Assembly (NCBI RefSeq): GCF_000425205.1
Contig: NZ_AULI01000014.1
Coordinates: forward strand, 1-64,000
Direction of reading: 5' to 3'
DNA from: Pontibacillus halophilus JSM 076056 = DSM 19796
Lineage (GTDB): Bacteria; Bacillota; Bacilli; Bacillales; BH030062
DNA: 64,000 bases
Position numbers and translations under genes: made by a program. Below, piece after piece: positions 44,763 through 52,586 of this stretch. The notes under the pieces were generated by a model. That model had not been told where the DNA came from and made no database searches. It saw nothing but the letters and a program-made list of their open reading frames with translations. Every line of letters begins with the position of its first letter. The first letter of the stretch is position 1.

Positions 44763-45600
44763 AGTGTGGGGCATGCTCGCCCCTACTCTCCTCTTTCTCA
44801 TCATCCCTCTTTACGGGCTCTACTCAGGCATCAAACGTAGTTTGATTCATGAAGGCTTATTTAGCTTTCACTATTATTCAGAGTTATTTCAGAGATCGGT
44901 GTTTTGGGAGTCACTATTATACAGTATTGGAATCGCACTCGTCTCAACTACGTTATCCCTTCTTATTGGGCTTTCTTTTACACGGTGGTTCTATCCATAC
45001 GTGAATCGCTTGTCAGGTAAGCTAAGTGTCTGGGTGTCCATGCTCTTCCCCCATTTCGTCTGGGGCTATGTGGTACTCATCTTGTTTCAACAGAGTGGAT
45101 TGCTTGCTCAATTGGGGATAGCCCTAGGGATATGGGAAGCCACCAATGAAGTGCCTGTTGTCACAAATGATGCGCTTGGAATTGGGATCTTGCTGACTTA
45201 CATCGGGAAAGAAGTTCCCTTTGTCATCTTAATGCTACTTCCGGTTTATATCGGAATGAATACACGGTATGACGATATGGTGCGAACGCTCGGTGGAGGG
45301 AAATGGAGACGATTTAAAGATGCAGAGTGGCCTTGGATTTATCCAATCCTAATGGAAACTGGCATCATCTTATTTGCCTTTATCATGAGTGCGTTTGAAG
45401 TTCCATTCCTACTTGGGTCAACCTTCAAAGAGATGGTCTCTATCGTAACTTATGACTGGTTCTACTCTGGAGACTTTAGTGAACGTCCGCTCGCTCTAGC
45501 GGCGATGATTGTGACGAGTGTAGTAATTGGATTGGTGGCCTTTGTCATGTTTAGACTAACTAGCAAGACACGCTGGCTCTTATCGAAAGGAGCGCGATAA
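44740..45600 (+). CDS. YnjC-type ABC permease, first half
   Basis: 286 aa, six transmembrane helices. The EAA-type loop that docks the ATPase is around MVRTLGGGKWRRFKDAEWPWIYP. The gene overlaps the binding protein gene by 23 bases. E. coli YnjC is one long fused permease; here two separate genes cover it. Confidence 0.85.
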   Translation: MRFSRQIKVWGMLAPTLLFLIIPLYGLYSGIKRSLIHEGLFSFHYYSELFQRSVFWESLLYSIGIALVSTTLSLLIGLSFTRWFYPYVNRLSGKLSVWVSMLFPHFVWGYVVLILFQQSGLLAQLGIALGIWEATNEVPVVTNDALGIGILLTYIGKEVPFVILMLLPVYIGMNTRYDDMVRTLGGGKWRRFKDAEWPWIYPILMETGIILFAFIMSAFEVPFLLGSTFKEMVSIVTYDWFYSGDFSERPLALAAMIVTSVVIGLVAFVMFRLTSKTRWLLSKGAR

Positions 45601-45601
45601 G

Positions 45602-46399
45602 ATGAAGCGAAACAAATGGGTATTCTTTATTCTCACGTTTACATTCTCTATTTTCCCAGTACTGTTCCTGCTAGTGAAAAGCGTAACAGAGAACTTTCAG
45701 TTGAGTGATGGGACAAAGCTCCGCTTTACACTGGATGGATGGGGAGTCCTTCTTTCAGAGAACCAGTTAGCTGAAGCGACATGGACGTCTATTGGGATTG
45801 GTTTCGTCGTTGTTCTTCTTAATTTATGGGTAGGGATTACAGGTGGGCGCGTACTCGCGTTCGAGAGCTTTCGAGGGAAGAGCGCAGTCGAAACCGCAAT
45901 ACTATTCCCGCTAATCATCCCCGTACTTGCTATCACACTAGGCATCCATCTCGTATTTATACGAATTGGATTGGCAGATACCTGGTATGGAGTTGTGCTC
46001 ATTCATCTAGTCCCGACCATCCCCTATACGATACGAATAATGAGAAATAGTTATGTGACAATCGGCCACGATATGCTCGAACAAGCTAAGACACTCGGCG
46101 GCTCAGGTCTTGCACGATTTATATCTATTGAAGTGCCGTTGTTAAAGCCTGCGATTCGTAGCGCTGTCTTTCTCATTTTCGTCATTAGCTTAAGTCAATA
46201 TGTCGTTACCACCATTATTGGTGGAGGGAATGTTGTGACACTCGCACTCGTGTACTTCCCGTTCTTGCAATCCGCCAATAGCGCCATTATTGCAGCGTTC
46301 TCCATATGGTTCGCCGTAATACCGCTACTCTTTTATCTAGTATTTGAACTGCTACTAACCTTGCTACCTTACCAAAAACGATGGAGGACGCACGAATGA
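45602..46399 (+). CDS. YnjC-type ABC permease, second half
   Basis: 265 aa, six transmembrane helices. EAA loop HDMLEQAKTLGGSGLARFISIEVPLL matches the family pattern. It follows the first permease by one base, so the two form a heterodimeric channel. Confidence 0.87.
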   Translation: MKRNKWVFFILTFTFSIFPVLFLLVKSVTENFQLSDGTKLRFTLDGWGVLLSENQLAEATWTSIGIGFVVVLLNLWVGITGGRVLAFESFRGKSAVETAILFPLIIPVLAITLGIHLVFIRIGLADTWYGVVLIHLVPTIPYTIRIMRNSYVTIGHDMLEQAKTLGGSGLARFISIEVPLLKPAIRSAVFLIFVISLSQYVVTTIIGGGNVVTLALVYFPFLQSANSAIIAAFSIWFAVIPLLFYLVFELLLTLLPYQKRWRTHE

Positions 46400-47394
46400 C
46401 GAAACCTTATCTATCCTTGCAACAAGCTTCCAAAGCGTTCCATCACCGCACGGTACTGGAACACATCCACTTTAGTATGGAGAAAGGGGAAATCCTAAGC
46501 ATTGTAGGGCCATCCGGCAGTGGGAAATCTACATTGCTTCGCTGTCTTGCTGGACTAGAGACGTTCTCAACGGGGAAGCTATACATTAACGGACAGGATG
46601 TTACGGATGTGGAAGCGAATAAGCGGTCCGTCAGCTATGTCTTTCAACAGCCGTTGCTCTTTCCACATATGAATATCCTTCAAAATATCGGATATGGACT
46701 ACAATTCAAGAAGGTATCAAAGCAAAAGCGTAAAGAGCTCTCTTCTGAACTCTTACAACAAATTGGACTACGTGATTATGCTACAGCCTATCCACACGAA
46801 CTTTCCGGAGGACAACAACAGCGCGTATCCTTAGCACGCTCCTTGGCTGTTTCCCCTGATTTGTTGCTGCTTGATGAGCCCTTCTCAAGCTTAGATCAGC
46901 AACTCCGGATTGAGATGCGCGCGTGGGTTCGCCAGTTTCTGAAGGCAGAAGGAACAACAGCTATTTTCATTACGCACGACCGTGAAGAAGCCATGATGAT
47001 GGGAGACCGGGTGGCGGTCTTCCAGGACGGGCGCTTTCAACAAGTGGGCGAACCACAAGCCGTCTATCGAAAGCCAGCCACCCCATTTGTCGCGAAGTTC
47101 TACAGCGATACTTTATTGCTCGATGACACGCGCTACATCCCTGTTCACTGTCTAAAGCTTCAGAAGAGCAATCAGGCTGATGCATTCAAGGCTACAGTGC
47201 AACACCCTGTATTCGTACACGGGAAGACGCTGTATACGGTCTTTGTACAAGCACTCGACCAAAGGGTCACACTTGAAGGCGACCTAACACTTGAAGTAAA
47301 CGAAACCGTCTATCTCTCTTATCACGCACGCGATATACAAACATTTCACAACGACCAGGAGGTGCACGATGAAACAGAAAAAGAATTGGATTAA
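46396..47394 (+). CDS. YnjD-type ABC transporter ATP-binding protein
   Basis: 332 aa from the ATG at 46396 (GGAGG 8 bases upstream). Walker A GPSGSGKST, Q-loop FQQPLLFPH, signature LSGGQQQRVSLARSL, Walker B LLLLDEPFSSLD and ITHDREEA. A C-terminal extension of about 110 residues resembles the regulatory TOBE-like part of importers, longer than E. coli YnjD. Overlaps both neighbours. Confidence 0.9.
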   Translation: MTKPYLSLQQASKAFHHRTVLEHIHFSMEKGEILSIVGPSGSGKSTLLRCLAGLETFSTGKLYINGQDVTDVEANKRSVSYVFQQPLLFPHMNILQNIGYGLQFKKVSKQKRKELSSELLQQIGLRDYATAYPHELSGGQQQRVSLARSLAVSPDLLLLDEPFSSLDQQLRIEMRAWVRQFLKAEGTTAIFITHDREEAMMMGDRVAVFQDGRFQQVGEPQAVYRKPATPFVAKFYSDTLLLDDTRYIPVHCLKLQKSNQADAFKATVQHPVFVHGKTLYTVFVQALDQRVTLEGDLTLEVNETVYLSYHARDIQTFHNDQEVHDETEKELD

Positions 47395-48034
47395 GGCAGC
47401 ACTTGTACTTATAATCTTCCTCGGTTTGGCTTACTTTGTTCGATTTGAGCTCAACATTGGTGGCCAGGAAATTAAAGAATTTATCTTATCCTTTGGTTGG
47501 TGGGCACCATTCATCTTCTTTCTTATTTATACAATTGGACCCATTGTATTCTTCCCTACTTCCGTGTTATCCCTTGCGGCTGGATTAGCCTTTGGATTCT
47601 GGCCCGGAGTATTATACATCTGGTTCGGCGCTACAGGCGCTGCTGCAACAGGATATATTATGGCACGCTTCTTTGGGGATTCTGTCTTACGATTTCAGAA
47701 TGTATCATGGTCTCAACAAATTTATAAGCAAGTGGAGAAACGAGGTTTCCTTTATGTCTTAATCCTACGTCTCATTCCACTCGTAGGCTTTGATATCTTA
47801 AGCTACATTTCAGGCATTGCGCGTGTACGCTTTGGCCCTTTCTTATTGGCAACCTTTATTGGGATGTTACCTGGTACGATTGCCTATGCCTTCCTCGGTT
47901 CAAGCTTAGGAACCGGGAATATCACTTATATCCTTATTGCTGTCGGCATTTTCTTATTGCTGATTCTAATTACGTATTTGTTCCGGGCTCGCGTCAAGCG
48001 CTTCCTCGGAATTAGCCAGGAAGGAGGCAATTAA
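47369..48034 (+). CDS. TVP38/TMEM64 (VTT domain) membrane protein
   Basis: 221 aa, about five to six membrane segments. VTT-domain features: PTSVLSLAAGLAFGFWPG, GAAATGYIMARFFG, LRLIPLVGFDILSYISGIA and ATFIGMLPGTIAYAFLGSSLG. Family members act in lipid scrambling or membrane-lipid handling. In E. coli two such genes (ydjX, ydjZ) belong to the ydj-ynj cluster. It overlaps the ATPase gene by 26 bases. Confidence 0.88.
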   Translation: MKQKKNWIKAALVLIIFLGLAYFVRFELNIGGQEIKEFILSFGWWAPFIFFLIYTIGPIVFFPTSVLSLAAGLAFGFWPGVLYIWFGATGAAATGYIMARFFGDSVLRFQNVSWSQQIYKQVEKRGFLYVLILRLIPLVGFDILSYISGIARVRFGPFLLATFIGMLPGTIAYAFLGSSLGTGNITYILIAVGIFLLLILITYLFRARVKRFLGISQEGGN

Positions 48035-48036
48035 CG

Positions 48037-48618
48037 ATGCTTGATACGCATGCCAGGAAGTACGTCCAGCCTTCCATTGAGTACACGTCAAAGCGTCTTA
48101 CACGCTTAGGACTCTCAGCAAATCAAGTAACCGTTATTGCTTTCCTACTAGGAATCATAGCTGCAGGTGTATACGCGGTTGGCTATCCGATTCTTGGGGT
48201 GGTCTTGCTATGGGTATCTGGCTTCCTTGATGCTGTAGATGGTACGATGGCGCGACAAACGAAGCCATCTGCCTTTGGAACGGTTATGGACATTACGTTC
48301 GATCGTATCGTTGAAATTGCCATCATATTTGCAGTAGCGTACTTACATCCAGAAGCAATGTGGCCGTTACTCCTGTTAAGCGGTTCAATCATCTTCTCGA
48401 TGACGGTATTTCTAACGGTTGGAGCCATCTCTGAGAAGCAGGGAATCAAGTCCTTTTACTATCAGGCAGGTGCAGCAGAACGAACGGAAGGGTTCATCTT
48501 ATTTAGTATCATGATGTTGTTCCCATCTATAGTCGGCTGGACGACGCTTTTATTTTTCGTGATTGAGGTATATACAGCTATACAACGTTTTATGGAAGCA
48601 AAGAAAATTCTATCTTAA
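48037..48618 (+). CDS. YnjF-type CDP-alcohol phosphatidyltransferase
   Basis: 193 aa with about five helices. Catalytic motif FLDAVDGTMAR then QTKPSAF, G, TVMD, ITFD: the DG-x2-AR-x7-G-x3-D-x3-D form with all three active-site aspartates present. It makes a phosphodiester from a CDP-activated lipid and an unknown alcohol. Translation start is 2 bases after the VTT gene. Confidence 0.88.
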   Translation: MLDTHARKYVQPSIEYTSKRLTRLGLSANQVTVIAFLLGIIAAGVYAVGYPILGVVLLWVSGFLDAVDGTMARQTKPSAFGTVMDITFDRIVEIAIIFAVAYLHPEAMWPLLLLSGSIIFSMTVFLTVGAISEKQGIKSFYYQAGAAERTEGFILFSIMMLFPSIVGWTTLLFFVIEVYTAIQRFMEAKKILS

Positions 48619-48639
48619 CTTGTACAAGGAGGCTCAATT

Positions 48640-50064
48640 ATGAAGAAGTATGACATCATCGTGATTGGCGGAGGTTCAGGAGGACTAACCGTTGCTTCTG
48701 GCGCCGCTTCCCTCGGTGCAAAGACTGCTTTAATCGAGAAACGGGATACGCTTGGAGGGGACTGCCTCCACTTCGGATGTGTACCTTCCAAAGCGTTCAT
48801 TGAAGCGGCGAACGAGGTTCATGCCGCTAAACATATTCAAGACCTAGGAATTGAGACATCTGGCAAGATAAGCTTGAAAGCGGTCAATGACCGTGTCCGA
48901 CAAGCGATTGCTCACATACAAGAGCATGACAGCATTGAGCGATTTGAAGAGCTTGGTGTAGACGTGTATAACGGGAAAGCGACATTTAAGAACGACCATG
49001 AGATTGACATTGAAGGTCAAGAATCACTCTATGGGAAGCGCATTGTCATCTCTACCGGTTCCTCTCCGATGGTACCACCTATTGAAGGTCTAGATGAAGT
49101 TGATTTCATCACGAATGAATCGGTCTTTACGATGGAGCAATTGCCAGAGAAAATGACTTTCATCGGAGGAGGACCTATAGGGCTTGAGCTTGCACAGGCG
49201 ATGTCTAGACTTGGATCAGAAGTGACGGTCATCGAAGCGGGCCCTACCCTTCTTGGAAAGGAAGACCAAGACATTCAGAAGCAGGCTCAAGCAATCCTAG
49301 AAAGAGAGCTTCATGTTGTTACAGGGGCTAGCGTGCAACGCGTTAGGATGGAGAATGGAAAGAAAATGGTGTACTACAGTGTGGATGGGGAGGAGACATC
49401 AATTGCCTCTGATGAAATCTTCCTCGCTACAGGGCGTACGCCTAATTCTGGCTCACTACAGCTCGACAATGCGGGCGTTGAGACAGACAAGAAAGGCTTC
49501 ATTTCCGTCGATGCCACTTTACGAACGAACGTGGGGCATATCTTCGCAATTGGAGACATCAACGGGACGTTACCGTTCACTCATGTGGCTGGAGAAGAAG
49601 GAAAGCTTGTCGTCCAAAACGCACTATACGGCTTGAGCCGCAAAATGTCTTATGATTATATGCCTTGGAACACCTACCTCACACCAGAAGTCTTCCACGT
49701 TGGCCTAACACAGCAAGAAGCACAAGAAAAACACGAGGAAGTACTGATCTATACGAATCAACTAGAAGAGGTGGATCGATTCGTAACCGACCAATCCTAT
49801 GAAGGGTTTGTCAAGATTATTACAGATACGAAGGGGAAAATAGTAGGCGCGCATGCCATTGGTACAGGCGCAGGAGACTGGATGCAGACCGTTGTCCAAG
49901 CTATGGCAGAAGGCAATAAGATTGGCGACCTGTCTAACATGGTCTACCCTTATCCGAACCACGCAGAAGCGGTTAAGCGTACTGCAGACCAGTATTGGAG
50001 AAACAAACTTTTCTCTGGACCGGTTCAACAAGTATCAAGCCTTTTCCTTAAATGGTTCCGATAG
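48640..50064 (+). CDS. FAD-dependent pyridine nucleotide-disulfide oxidoreductase
   Basis: 474 aa class I disulfide reductase. FAD-binding GGGSGGLTVASGAA, redox pair in GGDCLHFGCVPSKA (C-x4-C near residues 46 and 51), NAD-binding GGGPIGLELAQAM, IFAIGDI, and the C-terminal YPYPNHAEAVKRTADQYW. Lacks the N-terminal metal domain and C-terminal Cys pair of mercuric reductase and does not sit with 2-oxoacid dehydrogenase genes. The same subfamily is found near or fused to VTT proteins, so its substrate is probably linked to the membrane operon. Confidence 0.88.
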   Translation: MKKYDIIVIGGGSGGLTVASGAASLGAKTALIEKRDTLGGDCLHFGCVPSKAFIEAANEVHAAKHIQDLGIETSGKISLKAVNDRVRQAIAHIQEHDSIERFEELGVDVYNGKATFKNDHEIDIEGQESLYGKRIVISTGSSPMVPPIEGLDEVDFITNESVFTMEQLPEKMTFIGGGPIGLELAQAMSRLGSEVTVIEAGPTLLGKEDQDIQKQAQAILERELHVVTGASVQRVRMENGKKMVYYSVDGEETSIASDEIFLATGRTPNSGSLQLDNAGVETDKKGFISVDATLRTNVGHIFAIGDINGTLPFTHVAGEEGKLVVQNALYGLSRKMSYDYMPWNTYLTPEVFHVGLTQQEAQEKHEEVLIYTNQLEEVDRFVTDQSYEGFVKIITDTKGKIVGAHAIGTGAGDWMQTVVQAMAEGNKIGDLSNMVYPYPNHAEAVKRTADQYWRNKLFSGPVQQVSSLFLKWFR

Positions 50065-50100
50065 AAAGAAAGCTGGTTGTGGCTATTCCACATCCAGCAA
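50064..50100. terminator. Terminator between the operon and the Crp/Fnr gene
   Basis: GCTGGTTGTGG (50072-50082) pairs with CCACATCCAGC (50088-50098), one mismatch. On the minus strand it is followed by TTTCTTTC and its loop contains the regulator's stop codon. Confidence 0.7.
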
Positions 50101-50763
50101 TTCTTTCACCCTTTGTGCATGAATGGCGAAATGAGGGTCCTTCTTCAGAAGACCTTCTTTCTTTAACTGGCTAATAACCGCACTCGTCGTTTCTCTTGTA
50201 GAGCCAATCATATTAGCCAAGTCGTTGTGGGTGAGCTTCATTTCAATCGTCTGCCAATCCTGTTGGCGTTTGCCTGTTTTCTCGCTCAACATGAGCAGCA
50301 AATAAAGCAATCGATTCTTCACATCACTTAAGGCAATCTTCTCACTTATGGAGTACACATCCTTAAGTCGAGCTGACAAGATGTTAATAAACTTCAGCGC
50401 AATCTTTGGATTGCTCTCCACATATTGCTCGAACTGTTCACGTCCTAAGATGCATACGTATGTATCTACCATCGCTTCTGCGTACATTTGGTCATCGGTT
50501 AATGACAGCGTAGACGTCTCCCCAAAGATATTTCCATCAACAAGAATATCGACAGTGAACTGGCGTCCATCTGCATTCATACGGTATAAACGAACCTGAC
50601 CTTTCTTTAACAGAAACAGGGCCGGAATAGGATTTTCAGGAGATGTAATGACAGTCCCTTTCTTAATCGGCTTCATTTCACTCATCTCATCCAATACTTC
50701 TAGTTCATCTTGCGGCAATTCATCGAATAGGCTGATTTGGGAAATCATCATTAATTTATCCAA
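50083..50763 (-). CDS. Crp/Fnr family transcriptional regulator
   Basis: 226 aa from a TTG (GAGGTG upstream). Residues 15-125 are a cyclic-nucleotide-binding-type beta-roll (KKGTVITSP, GQVRLYRM, GNIFGETSTLSL), then the dimer helix. The HTH near residues 178-205 is LTHNDLANMIGSTRETTSAVISQLKKEGLL; recognition helix STRETTSAVIS keeps the R-E pair that reads TG/CA in this family. Only one cysteine is present, so no FNR-type iron-sulfur cluster. Candidate activator of the flanking operon and osmC. Confidence 0.9.
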   Translation of the reverse strand: MDKLMMISQISLFDELPQDELEVLDEMSEMKPIKKGTVITSPENPIPALFLLKKGQVRLYRMNADGRQFTVDILVDGNIFGETSTLSLTDDQMYAEAMVDTYVCILGREQFEQYVESNPKIALKFINILSARLKDVYSISEKIALSDVKNRLLYLLLMLSEKTGKRQQDWQTIEMKLTHNDLANMIGSTRETTSAVISQLKKEGLLKKDPHFAIHAQRVKELLDVE

Positions 50764-50821
50764 AGCGCTTCACCTCATTTTATGCGTAATTTAACAACGA
50801 GAAGGAAACAGGAGGGATTAT

Positions 50822-51046
50822 ATGACCACCTTATATACGATTGATGGCTGTATCAAATGCTTCCAAGCGAAACGGTACCTACAAGAACAAGGGATCCCGT
50901 TCCAAGAGATTAATATTCTAAAGGTGCCAGAAGCCATTCCCGAGCTTAAGGAAACAGCGGGCGAAGTCGTCACACCTGTACTTCATGACGAAGCTACCGT
51001 CCTAATCGGCCTCAATATTTTAAATTATAAACAATCCATCCATTAA
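50822..51046 (+). CDS. Glutaredoxin-like protein
   Basis: 74 aa. TIDGCIKCFQAKRYLQ carries the CxxC pair (residues 10-13) and VVTPVLHDEATVLIGLN has the cis-proline. RBS CAGGAGGG. It is divergent from the Crp/Fnr gene, 58 bases apart, and lies in a run of thiol-related genes. Confidence 0.85.
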   Translation: MTTLYTIDGCIKCFQAKRYLQEQGIPFQEINILKVPEAIPELKETAGEVVTPVLHDEATVLIGLNILNYKQSIH

Positions 51047-51169
51047 ATGAAAATTTCTTACCTAACGTTTTATTCTTTTTTCATTGTGAGTGTGAAATTG
51101 GAATAAAGGGTTAGGTTTCTTTATGTTTACACTCCAACATGCTGGGAAATCGAACACTGTATGCGCATG

Positions 51170-51185
51170 TGTAAGACAGCTTACA
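51170..51185. promoter_or_regulatory. Crp/Fnr-type operator, site 2 (osmC)
   Basis: Perfect dyad TGTAA-GACAGC-TTACA. Centre 51177.5 is 30.5 bp upstream of the -10 TATACT (51208-51213), the same geometry as site 1. No -35 box at the usual distance. Confidence 0.7.
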
Positions 51186-51227
51186 TCATCACATACGACA
51201 TGTGTTCTATACTAAGGATGTAAAACA

Positions 51228-51257
51228 TGAAGCGACCGAACTCATTCATCGCTTCAC
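51228..51257 (+). promoter_or_regulatory. 5' UTR hairpin before osmC
   Basis: TGAAGCGA (51228-51235) pairs with TCGCTTCA (51249-51256), 13-base loop, ending shortly before the TTAAGGAGG ribosome site. May protect the mRNA or tune translation. Confidence 0.5.
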
Positions 51258-51277
51258 ACATTAAGGAGGAACAAAAC

Positions 51278-51718
51278 ATGGCTAACCAAACATTTCATAT
51301 TACGACAAACTCAGAAGGTATGCGCACAGACATCGTCGCACCTCACGATAACGAACTAATTGTTGATGAACCAGCCAATATGGGTGGTACGAATAAAGGT
51401 GCCGATCCTCTTTCTACACTACTTGCATCACTAGCTGGTTGCGAGAACGTCATTGCGAACATGGTTGCGAAAGAAATGGACTTCGACCTTCAGAATATTA
51501 AATTTGATATTAAAGGATCTCTAGACCCTCGTGGCCTAATGGGAGACGAAAGCGTTCGCCCATACTTCCAAACGGTAGAAGTTAACGCAACAATTGAAAC
51601 GAGCGAATCAGAAGAACGTATTAAGGAACTACAAGAGAAAACGGACGCACGTTGCCCTGTTTATACAACGCTACAAGCAGCAGGCGTTGAACTTACACCG
51701 AACTGGGTGAAAGCGTAA
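51278..51718 (+). CDS. OsmC family peroxiredoxin-like protein
   Basis: 146 aa from the ATG at 51278 (AAGGAGG). GADPLSTLLASLAGCENVIANMVAKE contains the first redox cysteine (near residue 57), and DARCPVYTTLQ the second. OsmC/Ohr-type proteins reduce organic hydroperoxides or bind persulfide-type thiols. Behind the second Crp/Fnr-type site. Confidence 0.88.
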   Translation: MANQTFHITTNSEGMRTDIVAPHDNELIVDEPANMGGTNKGADPLSTLLASLAGCENVIANMVAKEMDFDLQNIKFDIKGSLDPRGLMGDESVRPYFQTVEVNATIETSESEERIKELQEKTDARCPVYTTLQAAGVELTPNWVKA

Positions 51719-51730
51719 ATAGATGTTAAG

Positions 51731-51764
51731 AAGATGCAGACCTACTAGTCTGCATCTTTTTTCG
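51731..51764 (+). terminator. Terminator of osmC
   Basis: AGATGCAGAC / GTCTGCATCT, 10-bp stem, six-base loop, TTTTTT follows. Confidence 0.88.
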
Positions 51765-51769
51765 TATGT

Positions 51770-52090
51770 TTATAGATTTTGCTCAACTAGGAAGTCGCGA
51801 ACCTCGTCTGGAGTTTTCGCATACGCACTGTGAAGGTGAGCTAGCTTCTCGCCTTTTTGGAATACGAGTAAGCTAGGGATTCCCATTACTTCGTATTTCT
51901 GTGCTAATTCTGGTACATCATCACGGTTGATTTCGTACCATGTGACGTGGTCATACTCATCTAGAATATCTCCAATGAACATGTTCATGCGTTGGCAATC
52001 TGGGCACCATGTTCCGTAGAATTTCACAATGATTGGTGTTTCGCTTTGAATAACTTCGTTAAATTGTTCTGTCGTTTCAAGTGCTTTCAT
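51770..52090 (-). CDS. Thioredoxin family protein
   Basis: 106 aa from the second ATG (8 bases after GGAG); the first ATG one codon earlier is also possible. Active site YGTWCPDCQRM (WCxxC near residues 29-32) and cis-proline in VMGIPSLLVFQKGE. The CPDC variant is common in YtpP-like thioredoxins of Firmicutes. Convergent with osmC. Confidence 0.9.
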   Translation of the reverse strand: MKALETTEQFNEVIQSETPIIVKFYGTWCPDCQRMNMFIGDILDEYDHVTWYEINRDDVPELAQKYEVMGIPSLLVFQKGEKLAHLHSAYAKTPDEVRDFLVEQNL

Positions 52091-52224
52091 CATACATACT
52101 CCTTTATGTTGAATTAATTATAGTATAGCGTTTGTGGTTACACATGTCTGTAAGCCAGCCTACTAGACATATGCCTATTCTACAGAAAAATCCACGAATA
52201 CCCAACCCAAGCGCCCGTCCTAGG

Positions 52225-52233
52225 CATATAGTA
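52225..52233 (+). promoter_or_regulatory. sigma-K-like -10 element before the YjcZ-type gene
   Basis: CATATAGTA matches CATANNNTA exactly. An AC at 52205-52206 is 18 bp upstream, slightly further than usual, so the promoter is tentative. Confidence 0.4.
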
Positions 52234-52264
52234 TGGTTGAACACACAAAGAAGGAGGGGTTCTC

Positions 52265-52369
52265 ATGTCAGATGGTTATGGATACGGCGGTGGCTTTGCG
52301 CTTGTTGTCGTTCTTTTCATCCTTCTCATCATCGTAGGCGCCGCGGTTGTTGGTGGTTATGGCTGTTAA
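52265..52369 (+). CDS. YjcZ family sporulation peptide, copy 1
   Basis: 34 aa: a Gly/Tyr-rich start ([12 protein letters not shown]) then one hydrophobic helix ([18 protein letters not shown]) and a terminal YGC. RBS AGGAGGGG. Members are made during sporulation; precise role unknown. Confidence 0.8.
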   Translation: MSDGYGYGGGFALVVVLFILLIIVGAAVVGGYGC

Positions 52370-52406
52370 TAAACCAATTCGATTCTGTTAGAAAGGAGTG
52401 TCGCAT

Positions 52407-52550
52407 ATGTACGGAGGCTACAACTATATGGGCGGGTACCAATGCTGCTACCCTACACACTGTGGAAAAGGCAACTTCAACAACTTCGTGTTAATCGTTG
52501 TTCTTTTCATTCTTCTCATTATCGTAGGCGCTACAGCATTCTACAACTAA
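52407..52550 (+). CDS. YjcZ family sporulation peptide, copy 2
   Basis: 47 aa: MYGGYNYMGGYQCCYPTHCG start with three cysteines, then the helix [18 protein letters not shown], nearly the same as copy 1. RBS GAAAGGAG. Probably a tandem duplicate with a diverged, Cys-rich head. Confidence 0.8.
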   Translation: MYGGYNYMGGYQCCYPTHCGKGNFNNFVLIVVLFILLIIVGATAFYN

Positions 52551-52553
52551 TAG

Positions 52554-52586
52554 AAAAAGGCTCAGCCATTGGCTGAGCCCTTTATT
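52554..52586. terminator. Bidirectional terminator between YjcZ genes and popT
   Basis: GGCTCAGCC / GGCTGAGCC with loop ATT, A5 on the left and TTTATT on the right. Confidence 0.85.

Noticed and set aside
48640-50064. Mercuric reductase or dihydrolipoamide dehydrogenase
   Set aside because: No N-terminal metal-binding domain, no C-terminal cysteine pair, no mer genes and no 2-oxoacid dehydrogenase genes nearby.
52138-52153. TTACA-N6-TGTAA upstream of the thioredoxin gene
   Set aside because: The half-sites are in the opposite order to the two real candidates, and the distance to the nearest -10 boxes (about 18 or 24 bp) does not match.
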